From the NCBI GenBank assembly GCA_028551475.1, contig CM052361.1:10485501-10549500 (forward strand): a stretch of DNA of 64,000 bases, read 5' to 3'. How positions within the stretch are numbered: the stretch's first letter is position 1; each line of letters starts with the position of its first letter. A model generated the notes under the pieces. That model saw nothing but the letters and a program-made list of their open reading frames with translations, was not told where the DNA came from and did no database searches. Origin of the DNA: Casuarina equisetifolia. Its lineage: Eukaryota; Streptophyta; Magnoliopsida; Fagales; Casuarinaceae. Shown here in pieces: positions 49,201 to 60,700 of this stretch. Position numbers and translations under genes: made by a program.

Positions 49201-51290
49201 GACAATCATGACCTCTACTGTTATTTGAACTGGCCCTATTTAACTAATTGACTAATTGTAATTATCCTTTTAGTAAAATTACAGTAGGTTTTTCCGTGGG
49301 CATGAGTATCCTAAGCGCTCCCCCGGATCCCATTTCCTAAGTTTTGTAGGCAACAGCCCTAGTGTCCCAACAATTACTAGGTTTAGTTTGATATGATTGC
49401 TTAATCTTCCAGAAACAATCTCAGGCTAGTTTCTCTCCCGTTTTGTCAAAAGACTGGTCCAGACCTTTTGTGATAGCGGCTTGCTGTAAGTTCTCCATAG
49501 GATTCTAAAGACCGTCCAGGAAAAATTCACGATTTTTCGACGCCGGCCTAGGCCAACATGAAGGTTGACTTCTTAAATTTGTACCCAAATGATTGCCGCA
49601 GTGCTTTTAGCTCTCAAGTTAGTGCTTGTCATAATCAGAATTAAAAAGGGTATTTCAGTGTTAAAAGAATCTCTCATCCTTGAAAAGTTGTACCATCGAT
49701 AAAATGGAAAAAAAAGAAGAAGAAAAAGAAGAGAGACAGACATTCTCCGGACATCAGGACGAGATCATGCATCACTGCTTCCGACACATCAACAGTGACA
49801 ATAACGATAACAATATGAAAATAGAAACAGACCGTCAAACATTTTCATTTGAGTTTAGGCAGGCGAACCACGACCAAACTTGGTGAATTTCATATTGGTA
49901 TGATTTATCATAGAATGAAGTCAGGTGCTCTGATTATAACACGTTACCTGCCTCAATATTTAAGCTTGATAATTGTTAAAAAACTATTTTCTTAATGGTA
50001 GTTGGTCTTGCATATGACGCAAGCCAAGTTTAAAGTTATTGGTTTGCCAATTTTAGTCAACGTATTGGCTGGAATCACCTGGAAGAAGGACAAAAAGCTG
50101 ATGCTTCCTATAGTTTCATGTGCTTATCACTATAAGTTGAAGTTTGTCCTAAATTCCTATGCTTATATCATCGAGTTGAACTCGTTTGTAGACTAATATA
50201 AGGTAATCAAATTTACTATTAATTGTTTCATTATGAAAAGAAAATAAAATAAAGAAAACATAAATAAACTATATTATAATTTTTTTTGACAATTTCAATG
50301 ATAAATTTATGTAGTTCTGACAAGATTGGTTGAACATCTACCTGACTATGTGTATTATAGTGAGTTAGTTTTGATAAATTCAATGTTGGTTCAAAGTTCC
50401 AACTTTGAAATGGGATCTAAGATTCTTATGCATAAATTGTAGAGAGATCTACACCAAATAGCAAGGCCATTTTAACATTTGAGTTATTGAGTTATTTAGT
50501 CATTTGTAAGGGTTCTGTTATTTCTTTTATTTTTTATCCCCTTTAATTAAAGTTTCAAAATATATCACTAACATATAAATTAATTCTACAGTCAAATTTC
50601 AAATATCATTTTTCTATGGCCAACGCAATCATTATGGACTCCCTACTCACCTTTTTATTTTTTTCTTGTATTTCTATCCATATACCCAAGCCTCTAACTC
50701 CTCTCTCTACAGAAATGGCAAAACTGCAATCATCATCACAAAACCAAATTAAGAAGTGTGTATGAAAGTTTACTTACAATTTTAATTTGTAAAAAAATAA
50801 GGAAAACTTTGAAATTTTACTAGTTTCTTAAAATTCTTTATCCCCGAGCACTCTTAGTATCAAAGCTTTAATTCAAAATATCATGAACTTCTCTTAAATT
50901 AACATTTTGGAATTAATCTTTCTTAAGCTTCTCTGGGTTTTCCCTACGTAAACCAAGTGAATAGTAGTTTGGTCGTATACGAACTTTTCTGTGAAAAAGA
51001 AAGGAAGGGATCGTGCGAGAGTGACTGCTAGAGTGGTGGTGATCATGGTGGATCTGTCTTTTTCTTTTGGGGAGCAGGTGAAGAGATCGCTTACAGAAAA
51101 AAATTACGGGATCTAGCATTGGAAGAGGAAAGAACTAACGCTTACAGGCGCGTGTATTACACATTCATATATTCCTACCACCAGTACGCGGGCCCGGAAT
51201 CCCACTGCATCTCAATGCGTTATGAAATCCGACTTTGAACGAATTGAAATCCGCATAGGGAGAGCAGTTAGGACGTGACCGGTTACCGGT
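49201..51290. other. AT-rich intergenic region upstream of the bHLH gene
   Basis: No gene or repeat family recognised. The distal promoter of the bHLH gene presumably lies at its right end. Confidence 0.4.
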
Positions 51291-51301
51291 GGCGGGGGTA
51301 A

Positions 51302-51310
51302 TATATAAAG
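51302..51310 (+). promoter_or_regulatory. TATA box of the LHW-like bHLH gene
   Basis: TATATAAAG in a locally GC-richer setting, about 860 bp before the chosen ATG. It would place the transcription start near 51335 and give a long leader that probably contains an intron (donor-like 'acaaggtgagat' at about 51500). Confidence 0.5.
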
Positions 51311-51437
51311 GGCGCTGGGGATGTTGGTCGAGCATTCGTTATGGAGTGGGAAACGCCAACTAGCCACTCGCAAAAGCACGCACTTGAGGTTCGCTTTACT
51401 AGGATCACATCCGTTTCCACAGAGAAAAGAAAGAGAC

Positions 51438-51479
51438 ATGGAATCCAACGAAATTGAACATCGTCGATTTCTGATTTGA
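51438..51479 (+). promoter_or_regulatory. upstream ORF 1 in the bHLH leader (13 aa)
   Basis: MESNEIEHRRFLI then stop, just before a donor-like GTGAGA. It is a candidate uORF only if it lies in the mature leader. Confidence 0.35.
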
Positions 51480-51653
51480 CGTTTAGTTTCAGTATCAGTA
51501 CAAGGTGAGATCCTCTAAAAGTCGTCTAGTTTCTTTACTCTTTTGTTTGGTTGCCGGGAAAAGGTGATTTAAATTATGTTTTGTGAGCTGATTCTGGTTG
51601 TGTTGTTTTGACCTCCTGAGCAGTGAAACTGTTTAGCTCGGGTTATACGATCC

Positions 51654-51825
51654 ACTTCGTGCTGTAGTGGAATCAAAGCTTTAGTCTCCTTCGACTTGTT
51701 TTAAGGTTGTAAGTTCCGGATCATCTGACTCTGTTACTCGTTTCGGGCTGTAGCGGAATCGAAGGTTCAGCTTCTTTCAACTTGTTTTTAGCTTTGCAAG
51801 TTTCGGATCATCAGACTCTGTTACT
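51654..51825 (+). repeat. tandem duplication of about 86 bp in the bHLH leader
   Basis: Two adjacent units, each running from 'cttcgtgctgtagtggaatc' (or its variant at 51739) to 'ggatcatctgactctgttac' (or its variant ending at about 51825). They are about 80% alike. Confidence 0.8.
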
Positions 51826-51879
51826 AGCGAACCTTTTCTCCTTGCTGTCCAAAAGCCATACAAATTTCATGGCATACTC

Positions 51880-51978
51880 ATGCCAAAGGGTCCTGGAAGC
51901 TGTTGTTGCCTATTTCCAGGTATTATAAAAATACCATTCGCATCCATTCCTGGTACTAGATCCGTGAGAGCGAGATAG
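51880..51978 (+). promoter_or_regulatory. upstream ORF 2 in the bHLH leader (32 aa), candidate conserved-peptide uORF
   Basis: Reads MPKGPGSCCCLFPGIIKIPF and then ASIPGTRSVRAR before a stop. A second ATG frame at 51869 overlaps it (MAYSCQRVLEAVVAYFQVL, 51869-51928), and a third uORF of 32 aa starts at 51990 (MGFLPIRPTGPPIKRRAGLR...). As I recall, Arabidopsis LHW-like bHLH genes include one annotated with a conserved peptide uORF (At2g31280, CPuORF7). Which frame here corresponds, if any, I cannot tell. Confidence 0.45.
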
Positions 51979-52168
51979 GAGTTCTTCGCGATGGGCTTTT
52001 TGCCTATCAGGCCAACGGGGCCTCCGATCAAACGAAGAGCGGGTTTGCGAATAAAACAAGCGGGACGAGGTTCATATCGGGGGAGCTAGGGAGGATTTTC
52101 TTTCGGGATAATTTGGCTGACCTTTTTTGGTATTGCTAGTGCTTTGTGAATTTCTTAAGAGTCAATTA

Positions 52169-55100
52169 ATGGGGAGTACTGCTTTGAGGCAGTTATTGAA
52201 GAGCCTTTGCAGCAATTCGCTCTGGAAATATGCGGTTTTTTGGAAGCTTAAGTACCAGGATTCAGTGTAAGTTGTTCCTCAGATACTTGTTTCTAACGGG
52301 TGGGTTTTTGAAATTGGGCGGTAATCGGATTTATGGGTTTGTTTTTCTTTATCGTAAGCTATTTTGTTTCCTTTTCTCTATCCATATGTTTGTGTTTTTA
52401 ATTTAAAGTCAAGGATGTGTATTATTTCAAGGAGATTGAGTTGTTTTCTTGGTTTCGCACATCATTTTAAGGTAAATTATCCGTCAGGTTTGGAATTTGC
52501 TAAGGCTCATCATTGAATGCAATGGGGAAGGAGTATGGACAGGGGGTTGAATGGACTTGGTGGAACTTACGTGCATGGGGAGGGTATTCAGTTTTCATGT
52601 TTTTCAGAAAAATGGAACTATTGTTGAATAGTCCAATGGACTTCCTATAAACCCTGATCATTTCTCCAACAGCCACTCATCTGAACATGTGGTCCTTGTG
52701 GACCCATGTGTTATTATGCAAAATTCTTTGTGGTTCGCTAGGTATTATGTTGATAGTAGTTTTTGGAAATTATTTATTGCATCATGTATGAAAGGCGTTG
52801 GAAATGGAATCAAGGTATTTAGTCATTTGTTCGAGTAACATGAGGTCTTAAAGACGTCATTTTAGACTGATACCTTGAAGATGAGGAAATTATAAGACTT
52901 TCTGGTTTTGTTTCTAAGTACCGTGATCAAATAGTAGTTTCTTGTTATCTGTTACTTCTCCCTTCTATTCATCCTAAAATAATGAGTCGCTTACTGCTTG
53001 TGCTTGGATATCTTTTAAAGGTTGGAATTTTGTTGATGTCTACTATGATGTTAGTTTCCTTGGTATTTCAGAATTTTGTCCTGGGAAGATGGGTATTATG
53101 ATTATCCAAAACTAAGAGAATCTGGGGAAAATGCATCAGATGCCATTTACTTCGATGATGTGAATGAGATATATTTTTCGAGCTGTGAAACAAATGTGCA
53201 TGATGGCGGTGGATACGGATATCCAATTGGACTGGCAGTGGCTGATATGTCATGTCGTCAGTATTCCTTCGGAGAGGGGTACTATCTTGTGCTTTACCTT
53301 CATTACAGAACTGTGTAGTGCTTGCCTGAGCTCTTACGGATAGAATTACAAAATATTTCTTCAGGCATATGATATCAACTATCCATGTAATTTTGATCAT
53401 CATTTCTTTTTGATCTGAGATTTTCAGGATGAAGCCTTGTTAATTTAATTTTGAAGCAGCTTTGTTTCAATTTTATTATTCAGTTCTGCCAATATGCACG
53501 TCAGACTAGTCTTAAATTATTGTCTTACAAATATCTCTCTTTGAGTACCATATTATTAAGTCACACTCCCTGTCTCTCCAAAAGAATGTATTTTAAAGAG
53601 TAAGCACACAGAGGGGGTCCTTTCATACTAGGCGTTGAATTTGAAATGTAATAGGATTGTTGATGTCCAAATTTGCCAGGCTGGTTGGTGAAGTTGCATC
53701 CACGGGGAGCTATTGCTGGGTTCTCTCTGAAAATAATTTTACTAAGGATTTCAACTGGAAGGAAGGTGATGAGGTGAGATTCTAATCAGACTAGTTAATC
53801 TAAGAAAGAGTTGTTGATTGTTCTGGAAGTCCTGTACAGAAGAGCTTAGAATCGCACTTTTTCTGTTGACAGTGTCCAGATGATTTGATGCTTCAATTTG
53901 CAGCCGGTATCAAGGTAACTTGATTCAAAGTACTCCATACCAACACATCAAATTTCGTTCACCTGTACAGATTTAAGTCTGCTGCTACACATCTTGGGCA
54001 AACTTACAATTTTGGTTGCTCAAATTTCAACTTAATATTTGCCTTGTTAGTATTTTGAAAATTGATTTTTGCATTGATTATTTGCATTGTTGTAGACCAT
54101 TTTGGTGGTTCCTGTACTTCCACATGGAGTTCTGCAACTAGGCTCGCTGGAATGGGTACTTAATTTCTCGACTTCTTAGCTTCATTCATTTTCTGTGGTG
54201 ATACTTTTTTAAAAGACACTCTCGTACCAACTTTTGTGCTGTTATCACAGGTTTCTTCTATTTGTGACCGCCATATGGAATAGCAATGTAAATAGTTTTC
54301 AACTTGAGAATTATGACTTACGTTGTTAGGATTAATTTGACGAATGATATATTTGTTTGTCAGATTCCTCTCTCTCACACCTGCCCCCATCCATAGAAAT
54401 AAAAAGAATATTGAAAATGCCTCTGTAACCTTTTTCTTTCTTTCTTTCTGTGTCCGTGTTTATCTTATGCATTCTTGTTGCTGTGTCAGTATTCATCTTA
54501 TGAGGGCTTTTGACTGCTATCATGTTTTCAGGTTGCTGAAGATCTGGCCCTGGTTGCATATGTCAGAGACAGATTCGACACCCTTCAAAATGTGGCAGGG
54601 TTTGAAGTACGTTTTGCCTCAGACTGCGATACTTTAGCTGTAACATCACCAAAACCATGTATCCTAGAAAGCTTAGATAAGCCCTCTTCCATAACCACAA
54701 GCCCGATGCAAGCCAACTATTACAAGGCTTTTGACTGCATTAGACCGAATGTGAACACACTATCTACTTCAAATGAAGTTTCGGCAGCATCAACAGTTCC
54801 AGATGCAATTCAGGTATCTGGAACAGATATCCCAGGAACTGTTGCTTGTGGAAGCAAAAATCTGTCTGCCGTTTCACCCATTTACCCCATTGGTGTACCA
54901 ATTCCTCTAAATCAACCTATAAATGCTAGCCACCTGAAGAACCTAGAGAGTAAGACGTTTGGATTGCCCCCCATGGATAAATCACAGGCCTATCTGCAAT
55001 CGAACTACAAGATCGGGATGTTTGAACAACAGTTAGAGAGTAATATGCTTGGATTATCTTCTCTGGATAAATCACAGCCTCATGCTCAACTGGGAAACGA

Positions 55101-57523
55101 CGAGGGGTTGTTCAGAGAAGCCTGCTATGGAATCGATTGTTTCTCTACAGTATTCTTGACTGAAAAACCGAATGGAGGCACAAATGCTGATGATACATTT
55201 CATAAAAGTGCGGACAGTTTCACTAGCCATCCAATAGGTTCTGAGTTACATGAAGCACTTGGAGCAGCTTTTCAGGGAAAGACCAATGAATACATTTGTG
55301 ACTCATCTTTCGCAGTTGAGGATTCATGTCGCAGCTCAAGTTTGATCTGCAATATGAACCCCTTTGATGGTACTGAATCATCATGGTCCTCCAAAGGCGA
55401 TGATGCTGATCATCTCTTGCAAGCTGTAGTTGCCAGTTTATCTAGCTGTTTAGATGATACTTCAACTGATGGATCTAATAGTATTAGACCACCTACAGCC
55501 CCATCGGTACAATGTTCTGATTCCTTTGAGTCACAAGCTCCATGGAGCCATTTCAGATCATCATTTATTTCTGAAGACCACAGTGCCATTACTGGTTCAG
55601 TTTCTCTGCATAATATGAGGAGCACGTCATTAGATAAAAAGCAGCAAGTAAAAGTTGGTGGGCCTATGCAGCCTAGGAAGGGAACCAAGTGTTCCAATGT
55701 TGGCAAAAGACAAGGCGGAGTTCATGGAAACCAGAGAACAAGACCAAGGGATAGACAAATGTTCCAGGATCGGCTTAAGGAGCTCCGACAACTAGTCCCA
55801 GATGGTGGAAAGGTGATTGATGGGTGGCATTTGTAAAGCTTTCATTTAGTAATTACCTTTATTTTTTCACAACCTGTTTTAAGTGTCCTTTAAATTTTAT
55901 GTAAATTCAGTGTAGCATCGATGCTCTTTTAGAGCGAGTCGTGAAGCATATGCTGCATTTAAGAAGCATCACGGACCAGGCTGAGAAACTGAGGAAATTG
56001 GCAAAGCAACCGGTGAGTGTAGCCTCCACTTTTTGATTTCTTTGCATCAAATGACTATAAACAACGATTTACCTCCTTCAAGACAAGTATTATACTCAGA
56101 ATTCAGATGTTCTTAGATTGATTTAGTATATGAAATACATATGACCATTGGAATATTTTGGGAGGATAACAAGCAACTTCAAATTCAGTACTTCAGGACA
56201 AAAAGGGTGACTGCTACGGATATCAGGCATTTCTGATCTTTGACACACTGATTCATAATGCATCGAGTTGCTGATAGAGTTAGATCCAAATAGTTCGGGC
56301 TTTAATGTAACAGTCTACTGTAAAATTGGAGAGTCCAGTCCTAATGAATTGACGTGACCAGTGAGTGATTTGGTTCAACTCATAGGATCCTCGAGAATAG
56401 TAGTCAGGGTAGAGATGAGTTAGGCCAATGAACAAAAACAAATATGTTTGATTAATGAGGTAGCCCTCCCTCCGTAGGGGCACGGCCTGTGTTTGAACTG
56501 AGTTATGCTTTCAGCATTTCAGAGGAGACATTTTAATTTGTGTAGATACTGTATAACTCCCCGCTAAACATATTCTATCCACCGTCATCTGTTTGCTCAG
56601 ATGCTGGAGGAAAGCAGCAAACTACTTTTGTAAATCTGCCATTTAACTTTAAGTAACCATCACTGGACTCTGTATCAGAACATTTGGGAAAAACGGGAAA
56701 ATTGGCGAGGCACTGGGTTGCCCAAAGAGACGAGCTCTTGGAAAAAGATAATTATGTTGACCCTAGGGATTTGGGATTCAGACGTAATTTGAATATTGCT
56801 AATTATAGAAGAATTAGCTCTCTCTCTCTCTCTCTCTCCCTCCCTCCCTCCCTCCCTTTTTCTCTTGAAACGGTTGCTACTGTCTGTATGATTTGTAAAT
56901 TGTTTTGAGATTAGCTGATCAAGCTAGTAGGCAAATCAGTTATGGCTGCTCTATTCAGCTGTACCTGCAAGTAACAAGCTGAAATGAAATTCCATGCAGA
57001 GGGACAAGCATAGGAGTTGCGGATCGTTTAGAACCAAAAACGGTGTACAACATGGAACTACCTCGACTCTTGAACTTGGCGGCAAACCTCCGCTATGGCC
57101 CATACTCGTGGAAGATCTTGACTACCCAGGTCACATGTTGATAGAGGTCTTTCCTGTCAGCCTCACTTTATCTGTTGTCACAGCTTTAATACAAACTTTT
57201 TTCGTTATTCCTGAGTCATTCCTATTGCAGATGGTATGCGATGGGCATGGGCTCTTTCTGGAGATTGCCCAGATTATTCGAAGTCTAGAGTTCTCCATCT
57301 TAAAGGGCACAATGGAATGCCATTCAAATCATACCTGGGCTCATTTCATTGTTCAGGTACTATTATATCCTAATTGTCTTTAACAAACAATAGGAAAGCA
57401 TTTCAAACTAAGACTCCAATGCGATGTGCACAGGGTCGGAAGGGTTTTCATAGGATGGATATATTCTGGCCTCTGATGCATCTTTGGCAGCGCAAAAGAA
57501 AACTCGCCCCCAGCAAGTGTTGA
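52169..57523 (+). CDS. LONESOME HIGHWAY-like bHLH transcription factor, complete, 10 coding exons
   Basis: Nuclear bHLH protein of the LHW/LHL/EMB1444 group, which acts with TMO5-type partners in vascular and root development. Exons: 52169-52266, 53072-53278, 53680-53773, 53873-53914, 54096-54155, 54532-55812, 55911-56012, 57000-57146, 57231-57356 and 57434-57523. All have GT-AG borders and one continuous frame, 748 aa. The N-terminal bHLH-MYC_N-like region (residues 1 to about 190) reads LCSNSLWKYAVFWKLKY, SWEDGYYDY, GLAVADMSCRQYSFGEGLVG and AAGIKTILVVPVLPHGVLQL. A long variable middle is followed by the bHLH at about 570-612 (RPRDRQMFQDRLKELRQLVP, then SIDALLERVVKHMLHL). Its basic region lacks the classical H-E-R E-box contacts, as is usual for LHW. 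The C-terminal dimerisation-type domain follows (LWPILVEDL, GLFLEIAQIIRSLEFSILKG). The MGST start resembles the EMB1444-like subgroup. Confidence 0.93.
56816..56857. repeat. compound microsatellite (TC)n(CCCT)n in a bHLH intron
   Basis: Pure TC repeat changing into CCCT repeats inside the intron before exon 8. Confidence 0.9.
57147..57230 (+). other. 84-base frame-neutral intron (exitron-like) in the bHLH gene
   Basis: This intron is 28 codons long, has no stop in frame with the flanking exons, and has standard GT and AG ends. If retained, it would add a hydrophobic 28-residue stretch (starts VFPVSLTLSVVTALIQTFFV) inside the C-terminal domain. Family comparison (IE joined to MVCDGHGLFLEI) supports splicing as the main form. 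Confidence 0.7.
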
Positions 57524-57778
57524 ACCAGTATCATCGTTTTAGGAGCCTATAGAGGCCAAATGTTTCTTTGCAACACATTGTAACGCTACAGGGATTTATT
57601 GTTTGTGTACAACTCATGCAGTTCTCTGTGATCTGTTAGCGATGAACTAAGCTCCTAAAAGAATGAAAACGCGCACACTTCCATGTATGCGCACAAGACC
57701 TTCATGTTCATTATACATAAACGAGTCTAGTCCAGTGCACAACCAATTCAAAGTCGCCCTAACAAAACTGTCGCCCAC

Positions 57779-60700
57779 TCACCCTGCATCACAATTTTGT
57801 ACTTGGATGGTTCTTTCGGCCAGCAGCAGCGTGTGCCACCACCCACATGCGATATTTTTTGGTAGACAACCATCGACTGAAACTTGAGAAGGTACGTTTC
57901 TGTCAGCAGAATCTCCGAGGCCAAGCTGCAAGCAAGCAGGAGGAACACACTGTGAATGTAATGAATAAGAGGTTTACTATGGTTCACGGTTTCCATTTAA
58001 TCAAATTGTTACCTGGCCGTACTTGTTCCATCCCCAGCTGAATAGTTGGCCGTCATCTTTGAGAAGCACGAGCATAGGCAGAATAAGAACAAGTGAGAAT
58101 AGGGTTATGTTGATGTAAACCATTTAGGAATCCTGAATCCATCCCCCAGAATGGTACTTTTGCACGAGCCAATAAATAAGAATGGAGTTTCCTTTCTTTA
58201 TGACATAACTGATCTAAGAACAGATTCAGAATAAAGCTTAAATTCGAACAATTCACAAAGGATCTCGGCTTATTGCTATTTTCGAACTATGACTTCCTCG
58301 TTTCACTATTAAGCCTTATTTATCGTTTAATCCTGCTCATGAATTTGAAACATTTATGTTATTTGCAAGGAAAGAGGAACTAACTCTAATTTTACATCCC
58401 TCTCTGAATTCATATTTTAAGCATATCTATATATTTACTTTTTTTGAAAGATTTTGAATTTAATTCAATAAAAGAAATAAGAGATACAATTTATCTTTTA
58501 ATAACATCAGATTTTCTCTACTGATATCCCCCAAAAAAGAAAAAAGAATCACTTCTTACATATTCCGGTATTTCAACTCCCGAGAGAGGTCAAACTCACT
58601 CAAAACTTTTTTTAATGCTTTCTAGAATACTTCAAACTCTTCAATTGTTTATATTTGGTCATCTGTTATGCCTTTCTTGATTTGTTTTATTCTCTTTTCA
58701 GTAATAAATACTAAGACGTCAAATTTTTTGAACCATCTAATCTACCATTAGAGATTAATATATCAAAAGTTCCACAATAAAGCAATCCTAAACACTCAAT
58801 GTCTTTTATGTCCTGTGTCTCTTGTACCCAAAATTTCCGAAAGAAGCTTACTATCTTCTATTGTCTTCAGTCCCTGAAAATAGATAGCAAATTGAGATCA
58901 CACCTGTTAGAACGGCACTGTGACGAGCCCCACAAGATACAACTTTGGCTTGCTTGCTTTTGAGATTAGAAGCATCCAAAAGCCTCGGTAGATCCTGAAA
59001 CATACAAGTGATACTTTAATGTACCTCTGTACATTCGTCTAAATTGTGAATCTTGAGAGAGATAATCTTAGTAAGGACACAGAATTCCAAATGGACAGAT
59101 GTATGGCACATCACAAGGTCTGTTAGCTTAGTGGTAAGCTAGTAGGGCCACGAACCATTAGGTTGGGGGTTAAACCCTGGGTGTGTGCATGGGTGTGTTG
59201 AGTTAAAACAAAAAAAAAAATTTAAATTAGAAAGGTAGGGGTAGGGCACCAGCAACAAATATATTAAAAAATAGGTAAGAAAAGATTGAGCTTCGCTTCT
59301 GCATCATATTGCTGATTATGAAGCTAATACTGACTTATCAATTTAACAGGAAACTCAACCGATGAAGTGGTTCTTAGATGTACCTCAGCCTGGTCGACAC
59401 CTGTGCCCAACTGTCCAAATTGATTTCCACCAAAGGCGTGCACACAACCGTCAGTAGTGATGCATAATGTATGCCAAAGTCCAGCAGCAACTCTTTCAAC
59501 TTGCGTACCCGATAAAGAAGACACACAAGTTGGCCTTAGTTGGTCATTTGTACTCCCTTGCCCACACTGAATCACAAAAATGTCAGAAGAAAACCCTATC
59601 TTAGACATTCACATGAAGCAATGATAAAGCATGCTTTTGTTGAGAATATAGAGGATAATAACAGCGGGAAATTAAAGATGAATATGAATGTGGGTTAGCA
59701 AACATGAAAAACTTGGTCACTAATCCAGCTAAAGTGCAAAGCATGAAGTTTCCCAATAACACTCTTAGCGTCCACTCATCTCTATTATCAAGACACAGGT
59801 TTAGAGGATATTATCAAGATGAAGACCTTTCTTCAAGTATTCCAGGCCACATATTTTGATGTGGGCATTTCTACAAGGCTAGAGAAAAAATGCCATCAGA
59901 ACACTCAATTCAAATGGTTCATTGGAGTTCCTTACAGCCAAAGAAAACTCACCTGTCCATAAAGTCCCCAGCCAAACGTAAGTAATGCTCCAGCATCTAT
60001 GATTGAGAAAGACATAATAAGAGAAGACATCAAGTCAGAAAAATGCTGGTCAAATAAGTTAACATGTCGACTAGCAGTATCAACTCAATTCCAAGAATGT
60101 AGATGATACATGTTACTATGTCAAAAGAGTAAAACAAGTCCAGCGAAAAGCACGAATGCTAGAGTAACTTCCACAACGAATAAAATATTATGGCTTCATA
60201 TAGAATGCCAAACAAGGATTTTCTCATCCTCCGGAGACTAATTTTTTTTTCCCAGCTATATGACCCCTACAAAAGTAACCACAACTGCTGACCTGTTATT
60301 AATGCACTATGCCGGCCTCCACAAGCAATTCCTTTCACGTAGCTTCCAAGAACTTTGGAAAGTTGTGTCGATGAACTCACGTTTCCTTTCCCTGAAGCTG
60401 ATGGCTCAAAGCAAGGTATGACGTGAGGAGAAGCAACCGTCTTTACCCGGGTGCCCAAACCTAGCTGCCCTTCGCCTCCATAGCCCCAGCCCCACACCTG
60501 TCCCATATCTGAAAAACTTTGGTGAAAATATGATGCATAATGTGTCTTGCTTTACATCAAATATCTTCCATAGCTTCGTACTTCACACAACCTACAAAAC
60601 TATATAGTGAGACCACCAGGAACCGACTACTTCACTTGAAACCACGAGCGAATGTGTTTTAGTGGTTCAAGATGCAGTGGATTTACCTGACAGTGCTAAT

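Noticed and set aside
58430-58880. AT-rich block in an RCC1 intron as a LINE fragment
   Set aside because: Composition is suggestive, but no reverse-transcriptase or tail motif could be read on either strand.
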